Assembly: GCA_902800625.1 (NCBI GenBank)
Contig: CADCFG010000004.1
Coordinates: 1-52,815 of the forward strand
From: an uncultured Eubacteriales bacterium
GTDB lineage: Bacteria > Bacillota > Clostridia > Christensenellales > Aristaeellaceae
DNA length: 52,815 nucleotides
Direction of reading: 5' to 3'
The notes under the pieces were generated by a model. That model was not told where the DNA came from, ran no database searches, and was given only the letters and a program-made list of their open reading frames with translations. Of the stretch, positions 39,632 through 48,245 are shown in pieces; positions within the stretch are counted from its first letter, which is position 1; every line of letters begins with the position of its first letter. The position numbers were made by a program, and so were the translations under genes.

Positions 39632-40612
39632 ATGGGTAAATCCAATTTTGCGGTATTTGTGGACCTTGAAAACGTGGGCGCGAAGGAGACGCTGCTCACG
39701 TCCATCATCGAAAAGGTGAAGATCCGCGGGGACATCCTGCTGGGCAAGGTCTACGGCTATACCGACCGCTACACCGACTTGAAGCCGGTGCTGCTCTCCA
39801 ACACCTTTGCCGTGGTGCCGTCGCTGCGCTGGGGCAAGGTCCAGAAGAACAACCTGGACATCCAGCTGGTGATCGACGCCATGGAGGTGGCCTACACCAA
39901 CCCGCTGATCGACAGCTTCTGCATCGTCTCCGGCGACAGCGACTACACGCCCCTGGTGGGCCGATTGAAGAGCATGGGCAAGCACGTGCTGGGCATCTCC
40001 CGCTCGGAGGCCGCCAGCAGCATCTTCGTGAACGCCTGCAATGAATTCGTGTTCCTGGAGTCCGTGGCCAAGCGCCAGCCCAAGAAGGCCAAGAAGAAGG
40101 ACGAGACGCCCCTGGACGGCGACATCAACGAGCTGGTCAGCACGGTGGAGACCATCGTGGGCGACCAGGACGAGGAGCAGATGTACGCCAGCGAGCTGAA
40201 GGACACGCTGAACCGCCTGCGCCCGGACTTCTCCGAGAAGAGCTATGGCTGCGCCACCTTCGGGAAGCTGGTGCAGCAGATCACCCGGCACTCCGACAAG
40301 CTGACCAGCTGGATGGAGGCGTCCAGCCTGATGATCGGCCTGGAGGCCGAGGAGGAGGACAAGGAGCCCAAGCTGGACAAGACCAACTGGCTGCCAGCCT
40401 TCGAGCAGGCGCTGAAGCACTTCAAAGACGAGGGCTTCGACCGCGTCAACCCCTCCATCCTCAAGGCCACCATCCAGGCCGACTATCCCAGCTTCGAGGA
40501 AAAGCAGATCGGCTTCAAGAAGTTTTCCGACGTGATGAAGGCGCTGGAGAAGCAGGGCCTGCTGGTGGTGGAGATGGACGACGCCCACACGATGCTGCTG
40601 AGGATCTGCTGA
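39632..40612 (+). CDS. NYN-domain putative ribonuclease with OST-HTH/LOTUS domains
   Basis: A 326-residue cytoplasmic protein. The N-terminal NYN/PIN-like nuclease domain (about 5-150, LabA-like) has the acidic residues expected for metal binding: Asp11 in VFVDLENV, Asp in NLDIQLVIDAM, and Asp102/Asp104 in SGDSDYTPLV. Two C-terminal modules of about 70-80 residues (from about 168 and 258) look like OST-HTH/LOTUS folds, which bind RNA in other proteins; the second reads FDRVNPSILKATIQADYPSF. An RNA-processing role is inferred. It has a good AAAGGA ribosome binding site and stands alone between ilvN and the next gene. Confidence 0.85.
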   Translation: MGKSNFAVFVDLENVGAKETLLTSIIEKVKIRGDILLGKVYGYTDRYTDLKPVLLSNTFAVVPSLRWGKVQKNNLDIQLVIDAMEVAYTNPLIDSFCIVSGDSDYTPLVGRLKSMGKHVLGISRSEAASSIFVNACNEFVFLESVAKRQPKKAKKKDETPLDGDINELVSTVETIVGDQDEEQMYASELKDTLNRLRPDFSEKSYGCATFGKLVQQITRHSDKLTSWMEASSLMIGLEAEEEDKEPKLDKTNWLPAFEQALKHFKDEGFDRVNPSILKATIQADYPSFEEKQIGFKKFSDVMKALEKQGLLVVEMDDAHTMLLRIC

Positions 40613-40635
40613 TTCGCGGGAAGCACAGGTCTCTC

Positions 40636-40663
40636 AAGGGCTTCCCTTCGAGGGGAAGCCCTT
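40636..40663. repeat. Palindrome between the NYN and endonuclease/phosphatase genes
   Basis: An 11-bp stem AAGGGCTTCCC/GGGAAGCCCTT with a TTCGAG loop and no T tract. It resembles the CTTCCCC/GGGGAAG half of the double-hairpin repeats and could also act as a weak terminator. Confidence 0.5.
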
Positions 40664-40693
40664 TGGCAGCAATAAATCATGGGGGTACGCACC

Positions 40694-41761
40694 ATGCTCA
40701 AAAAGGCCCTGAAAATCATCGCCATCATCCTGGCGGTTCTGCTGGTGATCGCCATTGGCTATGTGGCCTATGTGTTCATCTCCTACCATCGCCTGCCGGA
40801 CGTGGACGAGACTGTGACGCCGTCGGGGGAGAGCATCCGCGCGGGCGAAAAGCATACCCTGGCCACCTGGAACCTGGGCTTCGGCGCCTACAGCGACGAC
40901 TACGGCTTCTTCATGGACGGCGGCAAGGAATCCTGGGCGTTCTCCAAGGACGCCGTTTATGAGAACCTGAACTTTGCCGAGGACAAATTGAAGGAGCTGG
41001 CCCCTGACCTGATGATCCTGCAGGAGCTGGACATTGACGCCACCCGCAGCTATCACGTGGACGAGACGGAACTGATGCGAAAGGCCTTCCCTGTTTTCCA
41101 GGCCTTCTTCGCCCAGAACTTCGATTCACCCTTCCTGTTCTATCCGTTCACCCAGCCCCACGGCGCCTCGAAATCGGGCATCCTGACGCTTTCAAAGTTC
41201 GGCTTCAACCGCCAGGCGCGCATCGGCCTGCCCATCGAGACGGGCATAGCCAAGATCCTGGATCTGGATCGCTGCTACAGCAAGGTCTGGCTGCCGGTGG
41301 AGAGCGGCAAGCATCTGGTGCTGTACAATCTGCACCTCTCCGCCTATACCAGCGATGGCACTATCGCACAGGAGCAGCTGGAGCTGCTGTGCGCGGACAT
41401 GCTGGCCGAGTACCAGGCAGGCAACTACGTGATGGGCGGCGGCGACTTCAACAAGGACCTGCTGGGCGATTCCGCCGCCGTGTTCGGCGAGGAGCGCCGG
41501 GATTACAGCTGGAACCAGCCCATCCCCGAGGGAACCATCCCGGCGGGGCTGACGCTGGTCAACTCCCTGGACGAGGCGAACCCCATCCCCAGCAACCGCA
41601 TCGCCGACGGCCCCTATGTGAAGGGCGAGACCTTTGTGAACACCCTGGACGGCTTCATCGTGTCCGACAACGTGACTGTGGAGTCCTGCCAGGTGGTCGA
41701 CACCGGCTTCAAGTGCTCGGGCCACAACCCCGTTGTGATGGAATTTATGCTGAATGAATAA
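40694..41761 (+). CDS. Membrane-anchored endonuclease/exonuclease/phosphatase-fold protein
   Basis: A 355-residue protein with an N-terminal membrane helix (about 6-28) and an exposed EEP domain, a metal-dependent phosphodiesterase fold. Family motifs are ATWNLGFG, LQELDIDA (metal-binding Glu) and GGDFNKD. The last motif is CSGHNPV, where most members have SDH; loss of that Asp, which orients the catalytic His, could lower or change activity. The ATG at 40694 is used because GGGGG lies about eight bases before it, while an ATG 15 bases earlier has no ribosome binding site. It is 19 bases upstream of the M3 peptidase gene. Substrate could be nucleic acid or a lipid/inositol phosphate. Confidence 0.85.
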   Translation: MLKKALKIIAIILAVLLVIAIGYVAYVFISYHRLPDVDETVTPSGESIRAGEKHTLATWNLGFGAYSDDYGFFMDGGKESWAFSKDAVYENLNFAEDKLKELAPDLMILQELDIDATRSYHVDETELMRKAFPVFQAFFAQNFDSPFLFYPFTQPHGASKSGILTLSKFGFNRQARIGLPIETGIAKILDLDRCYSKVWLPVESGKHLVLYNLHLSAYTSDGTIAQEQLELLCADMLAEYQAGNYVMGGGDFNKDLLGDSAAVFGEERRDYSWNQPIPEGTIPAGLTLVNSLDEANPIPSNRIADGPYVKGETFVNTLDGFIVSDNVTVESCQVVDTGFKCSGHNPVVMEFMLNE

Positions 41762-41780
41762 CAGACCGGAGGAAAGACAT

Positions 41781-43538
41781 ATGACCTGGGACCTTACCAA
41801 ACTGTACGCATCCTTTGACGCGCCGGAATTCGCCGCGGACATGAAGGAACTGAAGGAACTGGCGGACGAGGCCGTGGAGCAGGCGCGGGGCATGGCGATC
41901 GGCGTGCCTGCGCTGGAGGAGGCCATCCGGCTGTCCGAGCGGGTGGCGACGCTGGCCACCAAGACCATGTCCTTCGCCCAGCTGACCCTGGCGGCGGACG
42001 CCAACTGCGAGCCGGCCATGGCGGCCTACGCGCGGCTTCTGCCGGTGATGAACCGTCTGGAGGAGGCCTCCAGCGCCCTGAGCGCAAAGCTGGGAACGGT
42101 AGAGGACCTGGACGCGCTGATCGCGCAGAGCGAGCTGCTCACCGCCCACGCCTTCCTGCTCAAGAAGTACAAACAGAACGCGGCCCACGTGATCGACCCG
42201 GCGCTGGAGCCCATCGTGCTGAAGATGCAGATGACCGGCGGCAACGCCTGGGAGCAGCTGCGGGACCAGCTGGACGCCAACCACATGGTGGAGATCGAGC
42301 TGGACGGCGAAAAGAAGTCCCTGCCCCTGTCCGCCGTGCGCGGCATGGCCAACAGCCCCGACGCCGCGGTGCGCAAGGCCGCCTATGAGGCTGAAATCGC
42401 CGCTTATCCGAAGATGGAGATCCCCATGGCCGCCTGTCTGAACGGCATCAAGGGCGAGGCCCGCACGCTGTGCGAGCTGAAGCACTTCGACACTGTGCTG
42501 GACATGGCGCTGGACATCTCCAACATGGATCGGGCCACCCTGGACGCGCTGCTTCAGGCCATGGAGGAGAGCCTGCCCATGTTCCGCCGGTACCTGCGCC
42601 TGAAGGCGAAGATGCTGGGCTACGAGGGTGGACTGAAGTTCTACGACCTGTTCGCGCCGGTGGGGAAGGCCCAGGGGGACTACACCCCCGAGGATGCCCA
42701 TGCGCTGCTGGTCAAGGAGTTCGGCGCGTTCAGCCCCCGCATGGCCAGCATGATGGACCGCGCCTTCAACGAGCGCTGGATCGACATGTTCCCCCGGGAG
42801 GGCAAGAGCGGCGGCGCCTTCTGCAGCGGCATGCACCCGCTGGGCATCAGCTATGTGCTCACCAACTTCGAGGGCAGCTACGGCTCCGTCAGCACTTTGG
42901 CCCACGAGCTGGGCCACGCCTATCACAACGAATGCATGCGGGACGTGCCCATCCTGATGGCGGACTATCCCATGCCCCTGGCGGAGACGGCCTCCATCTT
43001 CAATGAGACCCTGCTGGCCGAGCGGATGCTCGAGAAGGCCGACCGGGAGGCGAAGATCGCCATGCTGGAGCAGCAGCTGTCCGACGCCGCCCAGGTGATC
43101 GTGGACATCATGAGCCGCTTCCTGTTCGAGAAGGAAGTGGTGGATCGCCGTGCGGACACCACGCTGAGCCCCCAGGAGCTGTGCGAAATCATGCTGGACG
43201 CCCAGAAAAAGACCTACGGCGACGGCCTGGATCCGGACTGCATGCACCCCTATATGTGGGCCTGCAAGAGCCATTACTACTCCACCCAGGTGCACTTCTA
43301 CAACTTCCCCTATGCCTTTGGGCAGCTGTTCGCCGTGGGCGTCTATGCCCTCTACCAGAAGAAGGGCGCAGACTTCCTGCCGGATTACGAGAAGCTGCTG
43401 CGCATGGCGGGGAGCGGCACCGTGCGCGAAGTGGCCGCCAGCGTGGGCATCGACGTGGCGGACGTGAACTTCTGGCGCACGAGCCTGAAGGTGTTCGAGG
43501 ACAAGCTCGCCCGGCTGGAAAAGCTGGCGGGGGAATAG
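41781..43538 (+). CDS. M3 family oligoendopeptidase (PepF-like)
   Basis: A cytoplasmic zinc peptidase that degrades short peptides. The 585-residue product has the PepF/M3B layout, an N-terminal helical domain and the catalytic HEXXH as LAHELGHAYH (His375-Glu376-His379), with a downstream Glu ligand in LAETASIFNE. The ATG at 41781 has CGGAGG nine bases before it; an in-frame ATG 27 bases earlier overlaps the upstream gene and lacks one. A terminator follows. Confidence 0.93.
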   Translation: MTWDLTKLYASFDAPEFAADMKELKELADEAVEQARGMAIGVPALEEAIRLSERVATLATKTMSFAQLTLAADANCEPAMAAYARLLPVMNRLEEASSALSAKLGTVEDLDALIAQSELLTAHAFLLKKYKQNAAHVIDPALEPIVLKMQMTGGNAWEQLRDQLDANHMVEIELDGEKKSLPLSAVRGMANSPDAAVRKAAYEAEIAAYPKMEIPMAACLNGIKGEARTLCELKHFDTVLDMALDISNMDRATLDALLQAMEESLPMFRRYLRLKAKMLGYEGGLKFYDLFAPVGKAQGDYTPEDAHALLVKEFGAFSPRMASMMDRAFNERWIDMFPREGKSGGAFCSGMHPLGISYVLTNFEGSYGSVSTLAHELGHAYHNECMRDVPILMADYPMPLAETASIFNETLLAERMLEKADREAKIAMLEQQLSDAAQVIVDIMSRFLFEKEVVDRRADTTLSPQELCEIMLDAQKKTYGDGLDPDCMHPYMWACKSHYYSTQVHFYNFPYAFGQLFAVGVYALYQKKGADFLPDYEKLLRMAGSGTVREVAASVGIDVADVNFWRTSLKVFEDKLARLEKLAGE

Positions 43539-43551
43539 GAAACCGCGTATT

Positions 43552-43588
43552 GCGGCGGGGGCTATCGCGCCTCCGCCGCTCTGTTTTT
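43552..43588 (+). terminator. Intrinsic terminator after the M3 peptidase gene
   Basis: A 10-bp stem GCGGCGGGGG/CCTCCGCCGC with one G-U pair and an 8-base loop, followed by TCTGTTTTT. Confidence 0.85.
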
Positions 43589-43600
43589 CTCACTGGGATA

Positions 43601-43630
43601 TTGACCGGCACATGTCAGATCGGTTATAAT
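43601..43630 (+). promoter_or_regulatory. Promoter of the binding protein / HD-GYP receptor operon
   Basis: TTGACC (43601-43606), 18 bases, consensus TATAAT (43625-43630), 12 bases after the preceding terminator and 59 bases before the first gene. Confidence 0.8.
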
Positions 43631-43689
43631 GTAAATTAGAAAAAGTATAGGTTAAGAAGGACAATCGACCCTACGGCCGAGAGGTGCTT

Positions 43690-44619
43690 ATGAGACGGAA
43701 TTTTTGCACGATGATTCTGGCGCTGCTGATCGCGCTGGCGCTGCCGATGGCGGCGCTGTCGGAGGAGGCGGACGCCGGGGAGACGGTATATGTGGAAAAT
43801 GCCATGAATTTCGTGGACGGCTCCATGGACGTGAGCGCCGGTATTCCCGAGAACGCCGAGGGCGTGCTGGCGGACATCCGCGACCGGGGCGTGCTGCGCG
43901 TGGCCACCGAGCCCTACTACCCGCCCCAGGAGTTCATCGACCCGTCCCGGGAGGGGCAGGAACAGTATGTAGGCGCGGACATGGAGCTGGCCCGGGCCAT
44001 CGCGAAGGCCATGGGCGTGGAGCTTGAAATCGTGCCCATGGAGTTCACGGAGGTGCTGACCGCCGTGGACGAGGAGCGCTGCGACCTGGCGATCTCCGCC
44101 CTGGCGTTTACGCCGGGCCGCGCCGCCGCCGCGGAGCTTTCCAAGGGCTATTACTTTGCCGATGAGAGGGCGGGCGGCGCGCTGCTGATCCGTGCCGCGG
44201 ACGTCGGAACCATTGCCGGCGCGGGGGATCTGGCCGGGCGCGACATCGTGGCCCAGAGCGGCTCCCTGCAGGAGCTGCTGATGGCCAGGAACGTGATGGA
44301 CTATCACGAGTTCCGCCGGCTGTCCACCCAGCAGGAGGTCTACGACGCGGTGTCCTCCGGCGAGGCCGACGCTGCCATGGTGGACGTGGAGCCCGCGCAG
44401 GGCTATATCGCCAACAACCCGGACAGCGGCCTTGCGCTGCTGCTGGATCAGCGCTACACGCTGGAGGAGGAATATGACGGCGACCGCGTGGCGGGCCGCA
44501 AGGGCGAGTTCCAGCTGATGTACTTCGTCAACGGCGTGATCGACGGGCTGCTGGCCGAGGGCCTGTACCGCGCCTGGTTCGAGGAGTACGCGGCGCTGGC
44601 TGCCGAGCTGGGTATGTAA
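43690..44619 (+). CDS. Amino-acid-type periplasmic binding protein (SBP_bac_3)
   Basis: A 309-residue exported binding protein. After a signal peptide (about 1-24, no lipobox) and a linker comes the family-3 fold starting ADIRDRGVLRVATEPYYPP, with GADMELARAIAKAMG and DLAISALAFTPGRAA. Such proteins bind amino acids or related small molecules. No ABC permease or ATPase genes accompany it. Instead the next gene encodes a receptor with an outside sensor and a cytoplasmic HD-GYP, so this protein may present a ligand to that receptor rather than feed a transporter. GAGAGG lies five bases before the ATG. Confidence 0.88.
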   Translation: MRRNFCTMILALLIALALPMAALSEEADAGETVYVENAMNFVDGSMDVSAGIPENAEGVLADIRDRGVLRVATEPYYPPQEFIDPSREGQEQYVGADMELARAIAKAMGVELEIVPMEFTEVLTAVDEERCDLAISALAFTPGRAAAAELSKGYYFADERAGGALLIRAADVGTIAGAGDLAGRDIVAQSGSLQELLMARNVMDYHEFRRLSTQQEVYDAVSSGEADAAMVDVEPAQGYIANNPDSGLALLLDQRYTLEEEYDGDRVAGRKGEFQLMYFVNGVIDGLLAEGLYRAWFEEYAALAAELGM

Positions 44620-44654
44620 GGATCAGGGGAGTCAAGGGGGGGAGTGGAACGGCA

Positions 44655-47600
44655 ATGAAGCGTTGGAAGACGTGGCAGATCGGGCTGTTTGTCGCCCTGA
44701 GCATATTGATCAACATCGCGGGGAGGATGCTGGCTGCGCGGCTGGAACTGCCTCTGTGGCTGGATTCCTTCGGCACGGTGCTGTGCGCCTATGCCGGCGG
44801 GCCGGTGTGCGGCGCCATAGTGGGCGTGGCGGGCAGCGCGATGTTTGCCATGATGAACAACGTGTCCGCGATCTATGCCATCACCGGCGCGGTGCTGGGC
44901 GTCATCGTGGGTATCGGCGCGCGCAGGCGCAAGCTGGCGACCCTGTTCGGTACCATGTCGGTGGCGGCCACGACGACGCTCACGGCGGTGGTGGTGTCCG
45001 TGCCGCTGAACATCATCTTCTACGGCGGCAGCACCGGCAACCTCTGGGGCGACGGCGTGATCGGCTACCTGCGGGAGCGGGGCGCACCGGCACTGCTGTG
45101 CCAGGTCATGGGCCAGTTCTATCTGGATTTCGCTGACAAGGTGCTGACGCTGGTGGTGTTTGGCGTGTGCCTGCGCCTGCTGCACGCCGTCCGGGGCCGC
45201 AAGAGCGGCGACGGGGGAGCAGAGGACGGGAACAATGGCGCCGTAAAGGCCGCCGCGGCGCTGATACTGGCGCTGGCGCTGTGCGGCGGGTGCCTGACGC
45301 TGCCCGTCGCCCGGGCCGAGAATGCCGAGGCCCGGACCGACTACAACGACTACGTGCAGACCATCTACACCAGCCACAACGGCCTGCCCTGCGGCGAGGC
45401 CAACGACATCGCCCAGACCAGCGACGGCATCCTCTGGATCGGCACCTACGCCGGCCTGTACCGCTACAATGGCCGGGAGTTCCGCTGGATGGACGACTAT
45501 GGGTCCGTGCGCAACGTGAACTGCCTGTTCGTGGATGAGGAGGGCCGCCTCTGGATCGGCACCAACGACAACGGCCTGTCCATCTGCATCAACGAGGAGA
45601 TCTCCAACGTGGTGGACCAGTCCCGGGGCTTGCCGTCCAACTCCGTGCGCGCCATCGTGCAGGGCAGCGACGGCTATTACTACGTGGGCACCACCGGCAG
45701 CCTGCAGGTGCTGACGCTGAGCAACGGCCTGAAGACCGTGAATACCCTGTGGGAGATCAACTACTGCGACAAGCTGGCGGCGGACGAGGCCGGCCACGTG
45801 GCGGCCATCACCTCCGACGGCCGGCTGTTCCTGATGAAGAAGGGCCAGATCGTCAGCTCCCTGAAGCTGCCCGACGGCGCGGAGCTGTTCAACAGCGTTT
45901 GCTTCGACGAGGATGGCGTGCTGCTGGCGGGCACCTCCACCAACCACATCTACGTGTTCGAGGTAAACGAGGACCGCTTCGACCAGAAGACCATTCGCGA
46001 CTGCGAAGGACTCAAGAACCTCAACGACCTGTACTATCTGGAAAACGGCGAGCTGTTCATCTCCGCGGACAACGGCGTGGGATACATCACCAGGGAAGAC
46101 GACTTCGAGCCCATCAACACCAACGATTTCAACAACTCCATCGACAACATGCTCATCGACTACCAGGGCAACCTCTGGTTCACGTCCTCCCGCCTGGGCC
46201 TGCTGCGCATGGCGCCCTCGGCCTTCAAGGATGTGTACAGCACTGTGGGCATGGACAGCCGCGTGGTGAACACAGTGGTGAAGTGGCAGGGCGAGTTCTA
46301 CTTTGGCACAGACAAGGGCCTGGACGTGGTGGACGAAGCCTGCAAGCGGCGCATCCACAATGAACTGACCGAGCAGCTGGACGGAAAGCGCATCCGGTGC
46401 ATGCTGGTGGACGACAGCAACCACCTTTGGATTTGCACCTACGGCAGCGGCCTTCTGGAGGTGGAGCCGGACGGTACGCAGCACTGGTACAACAGCGAAA
46501 ACGGCGGCTTCGGCAACCGCGCCCGCGTGGTGGCCCAGCTGTCCGACGGCACCATCATGGCCGGCGGCGATACAGGTGTCAGCTTCATCCGGGGCCATGA
46601 GATCGTGAACACCGTGGGCTACGCCGACGGCTTGATCAACAGCATGATCCTCACCGTTACGGAGCTGAAGGACGGCCGCATCCTGGCGGGCACCGACGGC
46701 GACGGCATTGCCGTGTTCCGGGATGGCCAGGTGGAGAAGATGCTCACCCGGGAGGACGGCCTGTCCTCCGAGGTCATCCTGCGCACCGTACCTGATCCCA
46801 AGTCCGACGGCGTGTTCATCGTCACCAGCAACGGTCTGTGCTACATGGATGCCGACGGGGCCATTCGTTCGTTGAACAACTTTCCGTATTTCAACAACTA
46901 TGACGTGTTCGCCAAGGACCGGGACACCCTGTTCGTGATGAGCAGCGCCGGCATCTACGTGGTGGACCGGGACGAGCTGCTCTCCGGCAGCGACGCCGTG
47001 AGCTATGAGCTGCTGGACGCCAAGAGCGGACTGAACAGCGCCCTGACTGCCAATTCCTGGAACTACTGCGACGAGCACGGCGACCTGTTCCTGCCCTGCG
47101 ACACCGGCGTCTATATTATCGATACCGCGGGCTACACCGCCAGCATCAGCGCCTACCGCATGACGGTGAGCTCCGTGCGCCTGGACGGCGCGATGCATCG
47201 CCTGGGCCGCAGCAGTCTGATCGAAATTGGCCGGGGCGTCAGCAAGATCGAGATGTACCCCGAGGTCATCAACTACACCATCCAGGATCCGTTTGTGGGC
47301 TATTGGCTGGAGGGCTTCGATGCCGACTGGACCATACTGCCCCAGAGCAGCCTGAGCACCATCACCTATACCAACCTGCCCAGCGGCGAATACACCTTCC
47401 ATCTGGCGGTGTTTGACAACGACCAGACGGAGATCTTCGCCCAGCGGGACTATCGGCTGGTGAAGGAGAAGGAGATTTACGACAATCAGTGGTTCATCAT
47501 CTATGTGGTGCTGGTGCCCATGCTGGCGGTGGCGTGGTTCACCTGGTACTTCGCCCGCACCCGGGTGCAGCGCATGCTGGACATCCAGCGGCGGGAGCTG

Positions 47601-48245
47601 GCCATCGCCAACCAGAAGATACAGATGGGCAACGAGACCATCATCGCCATTGCCAACGCCGTGGACGCCAAGGACGAGCGCACCAGCCAACATTCCAAGC
47701 GCGTGTCGGAGTATTCGGTGCTGATCGCCAGGGAACTGGGATTCAGCGACGAGGAACTGGAGAACCTCCGCCGCACCGCATTGCTGCATGACATTGGCAA
47801 GATCGGCATCCCCGACGCCATCCTCAACAAGCCCGCGCGGCTGACCGACGAGGAATATGCGGTCATGAAGAGCCACGTCACCCGCGGCGCGGAGATCCTC
47901 AAGGACTTCACGCTGCTGGATCATGTGGTGGACGGCGCGCGCTATCACCACGAGAAATACGACGGCACGGGCTATCCCGACGGGTTGAAGGGCGAGGAGA
48001 TCCCGCTGTACGGCCGCATCATCGGCGTGGCGGACGCCTTCGACGCCATGACTGCCAATCGCATCTACCGCAAGCAGATGGACTTCGACTATGTGCTGAA
48101 CGAGATGCGCCGGTGCAGCGGCACCCAGTTTGATCCCCGGTTCGTGGAGATCCTGTTGAAGCTGATCGACGATGGCAAGATCGACCTGAATGCGCTCTAT
48201 CCGGCGAAGACGGACGACGGGCAGGCCAAGGAGGGATCGGCATGA
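44655..48245 (+). CDS. Membrane receptor: ECF-S-like domain, beta-propeller, Y_Y_Y and HD-GYP
   Basis: A 1196-residue fusion. Residues 1-185 are hydrophobic with about five or six helices and resemble ECF-transporter S components (LPLWLDSFGTVLCAYAGGPV). A second hydrophobic stretch (about 196-218) leads to an exported two-component-regulator-type propeller (about 235-840) with repeats like GILWIGTYAGLYRYNG and GRLWIGTNDNGLS. A Y_Y_Y domain (about 856-935), a membrane helix (946-966) and a short coiled-coil follow. The C-terminal HD-GYP has HDIGKIGIP (His1045, Asp1046) and HHEKYDGTGYP (1098-1108), all key residues intact, so cyclic-di-GMP hydrolysis is expected. The start follows GGGGAG. The gene overlaps the next by four bases. 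Ligand unknown. Confidence 0.88.
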   Translation: MKRWKTWQIGLFVALSILINIAGRMLAARLELPLWLDSFGTVLCAYAGGPVCGAIVGVAGSAMFAMMNNVSAIYAITGAVLGVIVGIGARRRKLATLFGTMSVAATTTLTAVVVSVPLNIIFYGGSTGNLWGDGVIGYLRERGAPALLCQVMGQFYLDFADKVLTLVVFGVCLRLLHAVRGRKSGDGGAEDGNNGAVKAAAALILALALCGGCLTLPVARAENAEARTDYNDYVQTIYTSHNGLPCGEANDIAQTSDGILWIGTYAGLYRYNGREFRWMDDYGSVRNVNCLFVDEEGRLWIGTNDNGLSICINEEISNVVDQSRGLPSNSVRAIVQGSDGYYYVGTTGSLQVLTLSNGLKTVNTLWEINYCDKLAADEAGHVAAITSDGRLFLMKKGQIVSSLKLPDGAELFNSVCFDEDGVLLAGTSTNHIYVFEVNEDRFDQKTIRDCEGLKNLNDLYYLENGELFISADNGVGYITREDDFEPINTNDFNNSIDNMLIDYQGNLWFTSSRLGLLRMAPSAFKDVYSTVGMDSRVVNTVVKWQGEFYFGTDKGLDVVDEACKRRIHNELTEQLDGKRIRCMLVDDSNHLWICTYGSGLLEVEPDGTQHWYNSENGGFGNRARVVAQLSDGTIMAGGDTGVSFIRGHEIVNTVGYADGLINSMILTVTELKDGRILAGTDGDGIAVFRDGQVEKMLTREDGLSSEVILRTVPDPKSDGVFIVTSNGLCYMDADGAIRSLNNFPYFNNYDVFAKDRDTLFVMSSAGIYVVDRDELLSGSDAVSYELLDAKSGLNSALTANSWNYCDEHGDLFLPCDTGVYIIDTAGYTASISAYRMTVSSVRLDGAMHRLGRSSLIEIGRGVSKIEMYPEVINYTIQDPFVGYWLEGFDADWTILPQSSLSTITYTNLPSGEYTFHLAVFDNDQTEIFAQRDYRLVKEKEIYDNQWFIIYVVLVPMLAVAWFTWYFARTRVQRMLDIQRRELAIANQKIQMGNETIIAIANAVDAKDERTSQHSKRVSEYSVLIARELGFSDEELENLRRTALLHDIGKIGIPDAILNKPARLTDEEYAVMKSHVTRGAEILKDFTLLDHVVDGARYHHEKYDGTGYPDGLKGEEIPLYGRIIGVADAFDAMTANRIYRKQMDFDYVLNEMRRCSGTQFDPRFVEILLKLIDDGKIDLNALYPAKTDDGQAKEGSA

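Noticed and set aside
44454..47951. Very long open frame (over 1100 codons) on the minus strand opposite the HD-GYP receptor gene
   Set aside because: It is the antisense shadow of a GC-rich gene: composition is His/Gln/Val/Gly-rich without domains, it has no ribosome binding site, and the plus-strand frame has clear motifs and operon context.
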